Source of the DNA: a virus
Reading direction: 5' to 3' (one strand)
Virus record (IMG/VR): IMGVR_UViG_3300022562_001966
Span: 1-54,750 of that record
Length of the DNA: 54,750 nt
Both the position numbers and the translations under genes were made by a program. The notes beneath the pieces were generated by a model. The model did no database searches, was not told where the DNA came from, and saw only the letters and a program-made list of their open reading frames with translations. Shown here one piece after another: positions 42,820 to 51,613 of the stretch (its first letter is position 1; each line of letters begins with the position of its first letter).

Positions 42820-43206
42820 TTACGCATTGTGCTGACACTCATATTCAATTAAAAATGTCACACCGTAATAATTTTCATCCGTGAAATCTTCTGCTGTATT
42901 GGACTCAATCAGATTAACTACTCCGGTTAAATCTAATCTGCTCATTAATAACTCGATCTCTGATTCGGCCAATGATAATACCGCTGCATCGCCAAGACCG
43001 ACTGGCCCAAAATAATAAACCTGAAACGAACCTGACTCTTCTCGATCACCACAATAATTTAACTTCTGGTTACTGGAAAAACCCCATTCCACTGTACACC
43101 AATAATCATCATTTGGAGCCTGTTCCAAATTCACTGTGTCGTAAAATGGCACTGTTCCCAATGCCAACCAATCACGAATTGTTTGTCTCAATATCAGGCT
43201 TGCCAT
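42820..43206 (-). CDS. Tail terminator-like protein
   Basis: A 128-residue protein in the place of the tail terminator (lambda U) directly before the tube gene. Its length and beta-alpha-beta layout (FYDTVNLEQAPNDDYWCTVEW, FQVYYFGPVGLGD, ESEIELLMSRL) fit. It caps the tail at the connector. The assignment rests mainly on position. Confidence 0.7.
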   Translation of the reverse strand: MASLILRQTIRDWLALGTVPFYDTVNLEQAPNDDYWCTVEWGFSSNQKLNYCGDREESGSFQVYYFGPVGLGDAAVLSLAESEIELLMSRLDLTGVVNLIESNTAEDFTDENYYGVTFLIEYECQHNA

Positions 43207-43378
43207 AAGTCCTTTCTGATTCGGTTATTGCGTCTTGCAATGTTTTCCAATTGGTTACTTTTTGCCCATCAAATAAGGCAAAAACAATTCCGCCTTTGCA
43301 TGGCTTGAACAACTTAATAATGCGATGGCCATTTTCATTTCGCCAACTGCAATGACTCGTCTGAACAAATCCGCTCAT
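43172..43378 (-). CDS. Small protein in the connector region, 68 aa
   Basis: A basic 68-residue protein with AAAGGG before the ATG. It overlaps the terminator-like gene. No family is recognised. Confidence 0.6.
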   Translation of the reverse strand: MSGFVQTSHCSWRNENGHRIIKLFKPCKGGIVFALFDGQKVTNWKTLQDAITESERTYGKPDIETNNS

Positions 43379-43704
43379 TTCCCTTTACAGTAGCAAGTAT
43401 AGCTAACTACAGAACCATCAACCCTAGATCGATGAATGATTACCAAATCAATAATGAATTTGACGCCTTGTAAGTCCAACACTGAATCAAACTTTTCTGG
43501 CTTGATTGGCAAATCATCGGCATCAAATTGTAGGCTGACACCATTAATTCCATAAGCATTAACAATCTGATCATTTTCACGCTTTGTACTTTGAAAAATA
43601 ACCTTATCAACAACCGCTGTTTGTTGTGGCGCTTTTGCTTGTGTCCATGTCATCTGTTGACCAAGATGTTTTTTCAACTCGACAAATTCAGATTTTATTA
43701 ACAC
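43375..43704 (-). CDS. Head-tail stopper/adaptor-like protein, GTG start
   Basis: A 109-residue protein. GGAG six bases before GTG 43704 suggests this start; the frame opens three bases earlier with TTG. It occupies the head closure position between the connector and the terminator genes and has a strand-rich build. Function from position. Confidence 0.65.
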   Translation of the reverse strand: MLIKSEFVELKKHLGQQMTWTQAKAPQQTAVVDKVIFQSTKRENDQIVNAYGINGVSLQFDADDLPIKPEKFDSVLDLQGVKFIIDLVIIHRSRVDGSVVSYTCYCKGK

Positions 43705-44300
43705 CAAATTCTCCGATAATCATTCAAAATGCCAATTACATTCATCGGCAATCCAGTCGCAATATCAATATCACCACCACTACTAGAACTGCTGTTCACA
43801 TCAAATTCCACTCTGGCACCATCGCTGGATATGGCCTTTACACCACTTGAGGTTGTTCCATCATTTACATAAGTGAATTGGCTCCACACCTGATCAAATA
43901 TCATATACATGGCCATTTTTAATCCGCCAACCAAAGGATCAGTCATGGTATACGTAATTGAACATTCATGACTCCGAAAAGGCGTATCACACATCATAAG
44001 GCCATTCACTTTCAACAAATGATAATTCGGAACAGTTTCATCAGAACCAGCCACGATATTATCTATTGAAACGGTTGGATACCCTTTCAAAGAAATCGTC
44101 ATTGTATTGATATGGGTGAATTCTTCAGTTTCTTGTCCGGTTTCTGAATACAAAATTCGATTCAGATAATTTTCCATCCAAGCGATTGTCATTGCATAGG
44201 CTTGATTAATTTCATCATCCTTTGCAACATCAAGACCATTCAAGCCAATTCGAATTCTTAACGCCATTAAAGTATCGGAATCTGGAATTGCCGTTGTCAT
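43698..44300 (-). CDS. Head-tail connector protein (gp6-like)
   Basis: A 200-residue protein with GGAGG before the ATG. The helical N-terminus (TLMALRIRIGLNGLDVAKDD and AYAMTIAWMENYLNRIL) is typical of gp6-type connectors that join portal and stopper. A Ser/Gly-rich stretch (NSSSSSGG) lies near the C-terminus. Confidence 0.8.
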   Translation of the reverse strand: MTTAIPDSDTLMALRIRIGLNGLDVAKDDEINQAYAMTIAWMENYLNRILYSETGQETEEFTHINTMTISLKGYPTVSIDNIVAGSDETVPNYHLLKVNGLMMCDTPFRSHECSITYTMTDPLVGGLKMAMYMIFDQVWSQFTYVNDGTTSSGVKAISSDGARVEFDVNSSSSSGGDIDIATGLPMNVIGILNDYRRIWC

Positions 44301-46645
44301 TATTCAGCCTCCAAAAGCGGAATCCAATGCGGTGAAGACATGACACCTTTAATGGGAACTTTTGCGGCCAAATATAGGGATTTCCCATTTTTAACAACAT
44401 CACCCTTGCCATACGCTTTGTTTTCACTCCAAACACCCCTGAACCACTTCATTTCAATGGCATCATCATCAGGTGGTTCAGGGGGTTTGGCCAACTGCTT
44501 CACAGACTGAAGCATCTTGTTTTCCACTTCGAATACATGGCCATCTGACATGACAAAAACCAATGCTTCATCTTCACATTGAATTTCGACTAAAGTTGCA
44601 GCATCCTTGCCGCATTCGCCATCCTTGCCATCTTTTCCATCAACACCATTTTTCCCTCGCTGGACAATCATCTGGGCCTTACCATTAATACACATAAAGG
44701 TACTGCCACCATCGATGTAAAAATCCCCTTCCAGCAAGTCTTCTGGACTTTTCGGCTTATGTTTAATCCACCTAAGACCAGAATTACCAACCCGTTCCCA
44801 ATCCTCAGAAACGCTTGGCACACCATTGGTATTCTTTAGGGCTTTAAAACACTGACCAATATTGGCTTGTACCTCTTCACCTTTAAGGTAAATTTCGCCT
44901 TTGACATATTGTTTTGTGTCAAACCCTAAGCCAGCAATACCATTCTTGCCATCTTTACCATCCTTTGGTTTTGGCAAGGATTCCAAATACGATTTCACCA
45001 TTTCTTCAACGGCTATCATCGACTTGGTATAAAATTCATGACTTTGTTTTTCTATGTTCTCTATAATTTCATGTTCAATCTTTTTTTTGACAGTGTTCAA
45101 ATATGAATCAATATATTTCGTGAAATGCTCATTGAGTCGTAAATCATCGACTAATTTTTCAACGTCAATTTCAATTTCTAAATTAGCATTGTCCTTTATT
45201 TTAGTTTCCAAGGCTTTTATTAAATTAGAATATGCATCTAGCTTTTCTTTAACTTCAACTTTGGCAACTTCTATTTCAGTTTGAATATCAACCCTGATTT
45301 GATTCTCAAATACCTCAGATATTTGCTTGCTGATTCCAGAAACGTATCTTGAAAAATCGTTACTTTTGATACATTCTTTGAGTACATTTTCTGGCTTAAA
45401 TTTATAAGCCAATTGATTCAATCCACTTTGCCAATTTCGATCAACAGAATCAATCGACCAACTTAAATGGTCAATCTTCTCTTGAAATTTCTTTGTCATA
45501 CTTTCTTCTGAAGAAATTTCAACGGATTTCAGTTTTTTATCAAAGGATGATTTTAAATCAGATTCAATTTTTCTTATCTGGATTTTTAAGTCTTGTTTGC
45601 AAACCCTATCTTTAAGATCGTTATTGATACCCAAAACTGAATCTTTGATGGTCTTTTCAATTGCCTCTTTTTCGCTCAAAAAGGCATCAAAGTTTTTATT
45701 CCATGCCTCTTCAAATCGAAATGTGAATATTGCAATCACAGAATCAACAAATTCTTTCGATTCAAGGAATTTCAAAACATCGAATTCATTATCAGTTTCA
45801 GAAAGCAATTTAATCTGCTGTCTTAATTCAAAGCAGTCTTTTTCAAATGATTGCTTTAACTCATTCTGAAAATCAGAAATAACCTGAACCCTTTCATCAA
45901 TTCTCTGATCAAAGCAAGATTGAAATTCAGGGATTTCTTTAATCTGGAAAAACATATCGCTTGGATCAGGTTTGATTTCCCTGACCTCTGTTAATTGTTT
46001 TGCCAGAAATTCCAAATATTCTTCTATTTTCTTGAAACTCACATCAAACGATTTTTCAAAACCATTGAGTTGGCTTTCGAAATCGGATTTAATTTCATCT
46101 AAACAGGCAAATCTGCCTTTGACTGATTCAATTTTTTCATTGATTAAATTTAACTCATCCGTATTGGATGCTTTATTCGATTGAATAGAAGATTCAAGGT
46201 CTTTTAATGAGCAATTTAACTGTTCGAAATCGACTACTATTGAATCAATTCCTTTCTTCAATTCATTCGCTACGCTGATTTCTTCAACTAAATCGCAAAC
46301 ACTCTTTTCAATTTGCTCAATCGCCTGAATATGCGGTTGCATCAATTCCTTATTTTGTTTTTCACAAAAATCCAGAAATTGGGTATCTTTTATTTCAAAT
46401 TTTCCATCAATATCTGAAATAGTCTTGATTAAACTTTGTTCAAATGAGTTTTCTATATCAACCAATTTTTCAGCAACCAAACTTAATTGCTGTTTAAGAC
46501 CATCAACATCTACTCTGAATTCAGTATCACGAATGTTTAGATTTTGATCTATTTCTAATCGCAATTCGGCCATTTTGGTTTTTAATGCTGATCCAAATTC
46601 ACCGGCAACACTTTTAATAATCGCAATCTGGTTCTCTTTGCTCAT
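44300..46645 (-). CDS. Coiled-coil / collagen-like virion fibre protein
   Basis: A 781-residue protein between portal and connector. The first ~560 residues form long coiled-coil helices. Then come GKDGKNG and GVDGKDGKDG collagen-like triplets, two chitin-binding-like units (QYVKGEIYLKGEEV.., ending WERVG, and ENKAYGKGDVVKNGKSLYLA) and a C-terminal HWIPLLEAE. Such a build suits a trimeric head or neck fibre that sticks to glycans. The role is inferred. Confidence 0.7.
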   Translation of the reverse strand: MSKENQIAIIKSVAGEFGSALKTKMAELRLEIDQNLNIRDTEFRVDVDGLKQQLSLVAEKLVDIENSFEQSLIKTISDIDGKFEIKDTQFLDFCEKQNKELMQPHIQAIEQIEKSVCDLVEEISVANELKKGIDSIVVDFEQLNCSLKDLESSIQSNKASNTDELNLINEKIESVKGRFACLDEIKSDFESQLNGFEKSFDVSFKKIEEYLEFLAKQLTEVREIKPDPSDMFFQIKEIPEFQSCFDQRIDERVQVISDFQNELKQSFEKDCFELRQQIKLLSETDNEFDVLKFLESKEFVDSVIAIFTFRFEEAWNKNFDAFLSEKEAIEKTIKDSVLGINNDLKDRVCKQDLKIQIRKIESDLKSSFDKKLKSVEISSEESMTKKFQEKIDHLSWSIDSVDRNWQSGLNQLAYKFKPENVLKECIKSNDFSRYVSGISKQISEVFENQIRVDIQTEIEVAKVEVKEKLDAYSNLIKALETKIKDNANLEIEIDVEKLVDDLRLNEHFTKYIDSYLNTVKKKIEHEIIENIEKQSHEFYTKSMIAVEEMVKSYLESLPKPKDGKDGKNGIAGLGFDTKQYVKGEIYLKGEEVQANIGQCFKALKNTNGVPSVSEDWERVGNSGLRWIKHKPKSPEDLLEGDFYIDGGSTFMCINGKAQMIVQRGKNGVDGKDGKDGECGKDAATLVEIQCEDEALVFVMSDGHVFEVENKMLQSVKQLAKPPEPPDDDAIEMKWFRGVWSENKAYGKGDVVKNGKSLYLAAKVPIKGVMSSPHWIPLLEAE

Positions 46646-48171
46646 TTCTCTGCCTTTTTGGAATCAGTATCAGCCATTGCTTTTGCTATCGCATCACGAA
46701 CAATTAAATCAACATATTCCGCATCCAGATTATCATCCGGTAAATCCACTGGTTTATTTAATATTTCTTGGATGCTTTTTAAAGTTGACTCTAAACGATT
46801 AAATTTTTCGTCATTATCATTTTCTTGATCATCATCGGATTCATCATCTTTCACATCTTCATCCTCTGATTGATCTTCTGATTCATCATTTGAGGCAGGT
46901 TCATTATTCAACTCATTCGCATTTAACTCTTGCAACAATGAAACACTGGTCATCTGTCTTTGTAGGAAAATATCATCACCACCTTCAACTGGGGATAGCC
47001 CTTCTTTCCTTCTCACTTCATTTGGACTCATAACACCATTTTGAATGGCTCTGCCATAACTTTGCATCCTTTCCGCTAAATCGGTTCTCAGCAATGCAGT
47101 CGTATCCATTTCAATACGGCGCTGAATGCTGTTATAGCCAAACAGACGATCCAAACCACGTTCATACCGCTCAATTAATCCACCCAATGACACGCTCATC
47201 CAATGGGAAATTAATTGCTCAATATTGGATAAATTCGCATTTTCTAATTGCCCCAATAATGGTGGTGGAACACCCACCGCTCTGGCAATTTCCTCATTGC
47301 TCATTTTTATGGTTTCAATAACTTGAGCATCTTGTGAATTCAACGCCATCGGATTCCATTTCAAACCACCGGCCAATATCGGAATTCCACCCGCTCTCAT
47401 CGCTGCCGATTGCTCATCAAATGCGGTTCTGAGTTGTCGCATTTGTTCAGGGGATAACAGTTCATCCGTGACCAGCACGCCACTTGGACGCCTGAAGTTT
47501 TTGAAGAAAGCAATTTGTGATCGACTTAAAGCAGAAAATATACTGGCTGAAATTCCGGCGGCATTGAATGGGGAATCACCAAGTAAAGGATTCTTATTTG
47601 ATACCTTCCATTTGAATATAAATACATCACGCATTGGAATCATCATTGTCGCATCTGACAATTTTGTCATGACTCCATCCTGATTAAGCATCACAAATGG
47701 CTCTTTACTCTCTTGATCGATATAAAGATTCCAAGTCGATGGCGTTAAAACATGCATCTGATCAATTTCAAATCGGGTATTTCTGAACCCGACAATACAA
47801 GCCATACCATGTGTGACCACATACTGAAAAACACGCGCATTAAAATCAGAACCCGTTTCATAAGGATTTGGGTTAGAAAGCACTCTTGCCGCAACACTGT
47901 TCAATCTTTCAGTGACGTTTCGATCTTTATCGAATTCCAAAACTTGCGGCCTTAATTGCGCTCCGGCACTACTGTGCAAATGGATTGCTCCGGCAATCGC
48001 CGGAATATGTTCCATTAAATATGGGGATAATGAGAGGTTACGTTGCCAACCATCTTCTAGCGGATCAAGTTCGAATACGCCGCCTAATTCGCCAAATCCA
48101 TGAAATGGGCCTAACCACTGACCTTCCGTTGAACCGCCAAACCATGATTTAACTTTTGTTAGCAGACCCAT
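46642..48171 (-). CDS. Portal protein (HK97 type)
   Basis: A 509-residue portal with family features: SAGAQLRPQV, FNARVFQYVVTHGMACIVG, FKWKVSNKNPLLGDSPFNAA, RRPSGVLVTD and EIARAVGVPPPLLGQLENAN. The C-terminal ~80 residues hold a very acidic stretch of Asp and Glu. It forms the ring at the unique vertex through which DNA enters and leaves. Unusually it lies after the capsid gene. Confidence 0.93.
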   Translation of the reverse strand: MGLLTKVKSWFGGSTEGQWLGPFHGFGELGGVFELDPLEDGWQRNLSLSPYLMEHIPAIAGAIHLHSSAGAQLRPQVLEFDKDRNVTERLNSVAARVLSNPNPYETGSDFNARVFQYVVTHGMACIVGFRNTRFEIDQMHVLTPSTWNLYIDQESKEPFVMLNQDGVMTKLSDATMMIPMRDVFIFKWKVSNKNPLLGDSPFNAAGISASIFSALSRSQIAFFKNFRRPSGVLVTDELLSPEQMRQLRTAFDEQSAAMRAGGIPILAGGLKWNPMALNSQDAQVIETIKMSNEEIARAVGVPPPLLGQLENANLSNIEQLISHWMSVSLGGLIERYERGLDRLFGYNSIQRRIEMDTTALLRTDLAERMQSYGRAIQNGVMSPNEVRRKEGLSPVEGGDDIFLQRQMTSVSLLQELNANELNNEPASNDESEDQSEDEDVKDDESDDDQENDNDEKFNRLESTLKSIQEILNKPVDLPDDNLDAEYVDLIVRDAIAKAMADTDSKKAEK

Positions 48172-48184
48172 TTTATTTTGCGCC

Positions 48185-48283
48185 TTAAACGAAATTAGAA
48201 ATAAGAATAGCTGATAAAACAGATAAGAAAGGCAAAATGAAAACTAAAAACATAATAAATAGAGTCATTTTAAAAATATCCAT
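48185..48283 (-). CDS. Possible tiny membrane peptide, 32 aa
   Basis: ATG 48283 opens a frame for 32 residues that are almost all hydrophobic (MDIFKMTLFIMFLVFILPFL then SVLSAILISNFV). It sits in the gap between the 48288-48668 and portal genes. No clear ribosome-binding site is visible, so it may not be translated. Confidence 0.35.
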   Translation of the reverse strand: MDIFKMTLFIMFLVFILPFLSVLSAILISNFV

Positions 48284-48287
48284 GACA

Positions 48288-48668
48288 CTATTCTGAATCT
48301 CTATTCTTTTGGCCTTTGCCGCCAGAATTTCCATTACCATTCCCTCCATTATTTTCAGGGGTGTCCTTATCCTTATCCTTGTCCTTATCTTTTTCTTTTC
48401 CATGCCCTTCGCCACGTCCATTTCCGTTGTTTTCATTTTCGACAACTTTGGATGGCTTTCTGGATCGCGTTCTTGGCTTGTGATTCGGATGAACTTTTGG
48501 TTCCATCACTTTGGTTTCATACGAAACACCGTTCTCAACGATTTCTTCATAAAATCGGTTATGATGCTTTCTTGCCTTGCCTTGTTTCACTAAATTCTCA
48601 CACTCTTCAATCGTTGACTGAGTTGCTCGTCTGCCATTGCGAGTATATTTTATAAGCACTGCCTTCAT
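48288..48668 (-). CDS. Low-complexity protein between capsid and portal, 126 aa
   Basis: The first ~70 residues are basic and helical. The rest is low complexity: KDKDKDKDKD encoded by CCTTAT-type hexamer repeats (plus-strand about 48363-48400), then Gly/Asn-rich GGNGNGNSGG. It lies downstream of the terminator behind the capsid gene. It may be a head decoration or morphogenesis protein. Unknown. Confidence 0.65.
   Translation of the reverse strand: MKAVLIKYTRNGRRATQSTIEECENLVKQGKARKHHNRFYEEIVENGVSYETKVMEPKVHPNHKPRTRSRKPSKVVENENNGNGRGEGHGKEKDKDKDKDKDTPENNGGNGNGNSGGKGQKNRDSE
48363..48400. repeat. Hexamer repeat encoding Lys-Asp
   Basis: About five copies of a CCTTAT/CCTTGT hexamer (GTCCTTATCCTTATCCTTGT) encode KD pairs. 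Such a run is prone to slippage and may vary in length between isolates. Confidence 0.7.
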
Positions 48669-48685
48669 CGTATAATTCTCCCCTT

Positions 48686-48710
48686 AAAAAAGGGGCCGTT
48701 AAGCCCCTTT
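48686..48710 (-). terminator. Strong Rho-independent terminator after the capsid gene
   Basis: On the minus strand AAAGGGGC-TTAACG-GCCCCTTTTTT forms an 8-bp stem, 6-base loop and T-run just downstream of the capsid stop. It would cut down expression of the portal and tail genes relative to capsid. Confidence 0.85.
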
Positions 48711-48723
48711 CTGCCAACTTGAA

Positions 48724-50160
48724 TTACCAAGTCAACCCTGTGTAATGCACAACCGCATTAGGTTGCATAAAGCCCCAACTGCAAGGTTTAACGGCTTTGA
48801 TACCAACTGAATGCGTTTGAAACAGTGAACGGCCAACTGCACCCACTTGCGCCAATCCAGCGCCGGGGCCGGAAATCGGAATACCCGCATTGCGAGGTAC
48901 TTGCCCTGCTGTTCCCAGTTCGCCTGTACCATCATCTGCCTGAGTTGGCGCTACACCATCAGCATTAGCTTCGATTACTGAGGCGTAATCGTTCACGTCG
49001 AACTCGGTAGCGTCAAATGCAGTCGCAAGTTGCGCGGCATCAACCATGAAGGCAGTATGTTCTGGAATATTGAGTGATGAAACTACTTCAAGATTCATCA
49101 AACGACCATTTGATAATTCTTGGCGGAACAAAAATTCACCCAATGCAGTTTGCATAAATCCAACACTGGTTTGATCATTGACGTTAATGCACAACACTGG
49201 CCGTTGACCCAAACCATTGCCTGTCAATGCTGCCATACCAGCTTTGATATCCGCTACAACCGCATCAATACCACCACCCGCTGTACCTGCCAATGGAGTT
49301 GACCCATTACCAATACCGGCTGGACGAATACCAGCAACCATTGCGCTTGAATCTAAAAACGCAGTATCCAATTCAACTGACATATCATCCAGAATGGCTT
49401 GGCGAATCACGCCTTGAATTGCCGGGGTTGCACGTTGCGCCAATTCCTTGCTGAAAGTAGAAATAACTTTCATGGAATATCGCCCCAGAACTTCAGAGGT
49501 AATCCCCAACCTTCCAACTGGAATTACACCACCCTCGCCAACAAATGCACCGCCCATATTCGCGCCTGTTCCTAAACGCGGCATTCTGCGAGGAATTCGA
49601 ACAGTATTAAAACCACCAAAATTCAACACCAAGCCTCGACTGGCCAACGCCGCTGCAACGCTTAAAGGCGTCAACAGATTGATAAAGCCTTGTGTATCCT
49701 CTTCAACCAGTTCACTTGCAAACTCGGTATCAAAAGTAGTTCCCAATGCCACGCCGGTTTTCAAATGCATGACATGTTCCAGAGCCTTGTTTTTAGAAAA
49801 CCGCTCAACACGAACTTGCTCTGGGGTTTTCTTCTGACAATGCGCGATAAAATGACAAATAGCTTCTTTCAGCCACAAGTCTTCACGATCTTCTTTTTTG
49901 CCAAAAGCGCCCGTATTAATCATCGGGGAACCGGCCACTTGTTGTGCGGCGGCTCGCTCTGCCAAGGCTTTTTCGGCTTTCTGCAAGGTATCAACATGTT
50001 TGGTTTCTTTCTCAACTTGAACCGTCATGGCGTCAACCTGTTCCAGAACCGTGTCATCGTCTGGGGTTTCCTCCAATGCTTTTGTCAGTTCAAGCAAAGC
50101 ATCCTTGCTGGCAACCAGTTTGTCTTGCGCCTCTTTAATGCGCTCACTCAACGTTTTCAT
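48724..50160 (-). CDS. Major capsid protein (HK97 fold)
   Basis: A 478-residue capsid protein. The first ~80 residues are a charged coiled coil (delta domain, TLSERIKEAQDKL, VQVEKETKHV) that acts as built-in scaffold and is removed by the prohead protease. The HK97-fold region follows: GTTFDTEFASELVEE, RGLVLNFGGFNTVRIPR, GAFVGEGGVIPVG, KVISTFSKELAQ and a C-terminal domain ending WGFMQPNAVVHYTG. The start overlaps the protease stop. Confidence 0.95.
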   Translation of the reverse strand: MKTLSERIKEAQDKLVASKDALLELTKALEETPDDDTVLEQVDAMTVQVEKETKHVDTLQKAEKALAERAAAQQVAGSPMINTGAFGKKEDREDLWLKEAICHFIAHCQKKTPEQVRVERFSKNKALEHVMHLKTGVALGTTFDTEFASELVEEDTQGFINLLTPLSVAAALASRGLVLNFGGFNTVRIPRRMPRLGTGANMGGAFVGEGGVIPVGRLGITSEVLGRYSMKVISTFSKELAQRATPAIQGVIRQAILDDMSVELDTAFLDSSAMVAGIRPAGIGNGSTPLAGTAGGGIDAVVADIKAGMAALTGNGLGQRPVLCINVNDQTSVGFMQTALGEFLFRQELSNGRLMNLEVVSSLNIPEHTAFMVDAAQLATAFDATEFDVNDYASVIEANADGVAPTQADDGTGELGTAGQVPRNAGIPISGPGAGLAQVGAVGRSLFQTHSVGIKAVKPCSWGFMQPNAVVHYTGLTW

Positions 50161-50729
50161 TACTGAAAATCCCTTTTCAATATTCGCTTTGCTGCGATAA
50201 TGGCTTGTGCGGCTCGCTTCCTGCGAACCTCTTTGGTTAAATCGCCTGACTCGGCAATGGTTGGATTAATATCACTGGACTGGATATCAATTCCGAAACT
50301 TTTTGCAATTTGCATCGCTTCTGGATGGCATGGCACGCTGACAACGCTACATTCCATCAATTCCAATTGATCAAAATGTATACCGCCCTCTTCATTCAAA
50401 TCACCTGAACCCGTAAAACCAATACTGGCACCTAACGGCACACCATCTGCAATTAACTGCTTTACCATCTGTCCAAGATTGGTTGATGCAACTTTTAAAT
50501 CCCCAATCAACTGCCCTGATTTCACACGCAAGTTATCCCAAAAGCCAATGGGTTGATCACTCTTGTGTTGCCATAGACAGATTAATTTTTTGGAGAGATT
50601 AGGGGCATACGCTCTTGGATCAATCGTATCCATTACCCGATCAGGGGTAATCGAACTCATGACAAAAACAGCATCGTAATCAGGGTTGTCTGATTTTGTG
50701 ATTTTTACGGGGAGAAATTTTTTCTTCAC
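50160..50729 (-). CDS. Prohead protease (HK97/U35 family)
   Basis: A 189-residue serine protease that matures the capsid. The catalytic His is in LWQHKSDQPIGF and the Ser in GVPLGASIGFTG, with a following ELMECSVVSVPCHP typical of the family. The basic C-terminal tail (EVRRKRAAQAIIAAKRILKR) is likely trimmed. It overlaps the capsid gene by one base. Confidence 0.93.
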   Translation of the reverse strand: MKKKFLPVKITKSDNPDYDAVFVMSSITPDRVMDTIDPRAYAPNLSKKLICLWQHKSDQPIGFWDNLRVKSGQLIGDLKVASTNLGQMVKQLIADGVPLGASIGFTGSGDLNEEGGIHFDQLELMECSVVSVPCHPEAMQIAKSFGIDIQSSDINPTIAESGDLTKEVRRKRAAQAIIAAKRILKRDFQ

Positions 50730-50826
50730 AGTGATTCCTCAATTTTAAAGAATCACCGTTCGCGGCTTTATCCCGTTCGGATTTCAGAAGTTGTCGCTCT
50801 CGTTTTCCCAAGCGTTTACGTGACAT
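50680..50826 (-). CDS. Small basic protein upstream of the protease, 48 aa
   Basis: ATG 50826 (GGA seven bases upstream) opens a 48-residue frame (MSRKRLGKRERQLLKSERDK then a mixed tail) that overlaps the protease start by 50 bases. It is Arg/Lys-rich and may bind nucleic acid or simply couple translation to the protease. It is not strongly supported. Confidence 0.45.
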   Translation of the reverse strand: MSRKRLGKRERQLLKSERDKAANGDSLKLRNHCEEKISPRKNHKIRQP

Positions 50827-50861
50827 TTTTCATTCCATAAAAAATAGCTCACGTCAAAAAT

Positions 50862-50879
50862 AATACAACATATTGTATT
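50862..50879. promoter_or_regulatory. Palindrome between divergent protease and exported-protein genes
   Basis: AATACAA-CATA-TTGTATT is a perfect 7-4-7 inverted repeat in the gap between the minus-strand head genes and the plus-strand 50932 gene. The minus strand has TTGTAT 16 bases from TATTTT around it. It is a likely operator at divergent promoters. Confidence 0.55.
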
Positions 50880-50931
50880 TTTGTAAAGCCATGCAACACT
50901 TATCTAGTCATTCACAAAACGGGAAAGGAAA

Positions 50932-51540
50932 ATGAAACCCAAAAATGATACTTCATGTAGCAACAAGTTATATCATGATACAACAGTTAGCATCATAATT
51001 TCGCTCTGCATGATCATCCTATTGAGCGTAACAATGGTGGTTTTCGCCGCTGAACCTGAACCAAGAACCCCAGAAGATTTAAAACAACTTGAAAAATACG
51101 TTGAACCAGAAATTATCGATGGGGATTATTCAACAAAACTCAGAGTCACATGGAAAGCCCCAACCGCTTTTGTTGATGGAACAGATATGCATCCAGACCA
51201 GATCAAAGGCTACAATCTATTTGTTAAAAAGGACGATGAAGAAAAAAAATATTTAGGCTGGTTCAATTTCGATTACAAAATGAATCCGCCATTAGAATAC
51301 GACTTCAGAGTTACGGATGCCGGGAAATATTGCGTTTCAATGACAACCAACACTTTTGAGCATGGTGGAAGCAATGAATCAGAAACCAGTTGTGTTGATT
51401 ACGATGATGAAGCGCCATTCATTCCACGCGAACCTGCGATTCCACTTGAAATCAAAATCAAAATTCTTGCCCCAAGTGAATTTGAAGTTCAGATTGAATC
51501 CGAAACCATGCCGATTGATAAACCGGGCCAGCAACCCTGA
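50932..51540 (+). CDS. Exported FnIII-like protein, moron candidate
   Basis: A 202-residue protein on the strand opposite to its neighbours. A hydrophobic segment at residues 18-40 (VSIIISLCMIILLSVTMVVF then AAEPEP) is a signal peptide or anchor. The mature part (KLRVTWKAPTAFVDG, IKGYNLFVKKD, LEYDFRVTDAGKYCVSM) has the strand pattern of a fibronectin III-like domain, with a Cys pair and a proline/acid-rich tail. It is followed by a bidirectional terminator. Surface exposure and opposite orientation suggest a lysogenic-conversion gene. Confidence 0.75.
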   Translation: MKPKNDTSCSNKLYHDTTVSIIISLCMIILLSVTMVVFAAEPEPRTPEDLKQLEKYVEPEIIDGDYSTKLRVTWKAPTAFVDGTDMHPDQIKGYNLFVKKDDEEKKYLGWFNFDYKMNPPLEYDFRVTDAGKYCVSMTTNTFEHGGSNESETSCVDYDDEAPFIPREPAIPLEIKIKILAPSEFEVQIESETMPIDKPGQQP

Positions 51541-51567
51541 ACATTTGGCATTAAATCATAATCATAA

Positions 51568-51596
51568 AAAAAGCCTAGCGATTTGCTAGGCTTTTT
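51568..51596. terminator. Bidirectional Rho-independent terminator
   Basis: AAAAAGCCTAGC-GATTT-GCTAGGCTTTTT is a perfect 12-bp stem with T-runs on both strands. It lies between the convergent 50932-51540 and 51614-52432 genes and insulates the cassette from the head genes. Confidence 0.92.
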
Positions 51597-51613
51597 ATTG
51601 ATCAGAATAAATA

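Noticed and set aside
49690-50166. A 158-residue plus-strand frame opposite the capsid gene
   Set aside because: It is a shadow of the capsid N-terminal coding sequence, low in plausible start signals and high in Phe/Cys from antisense reading.
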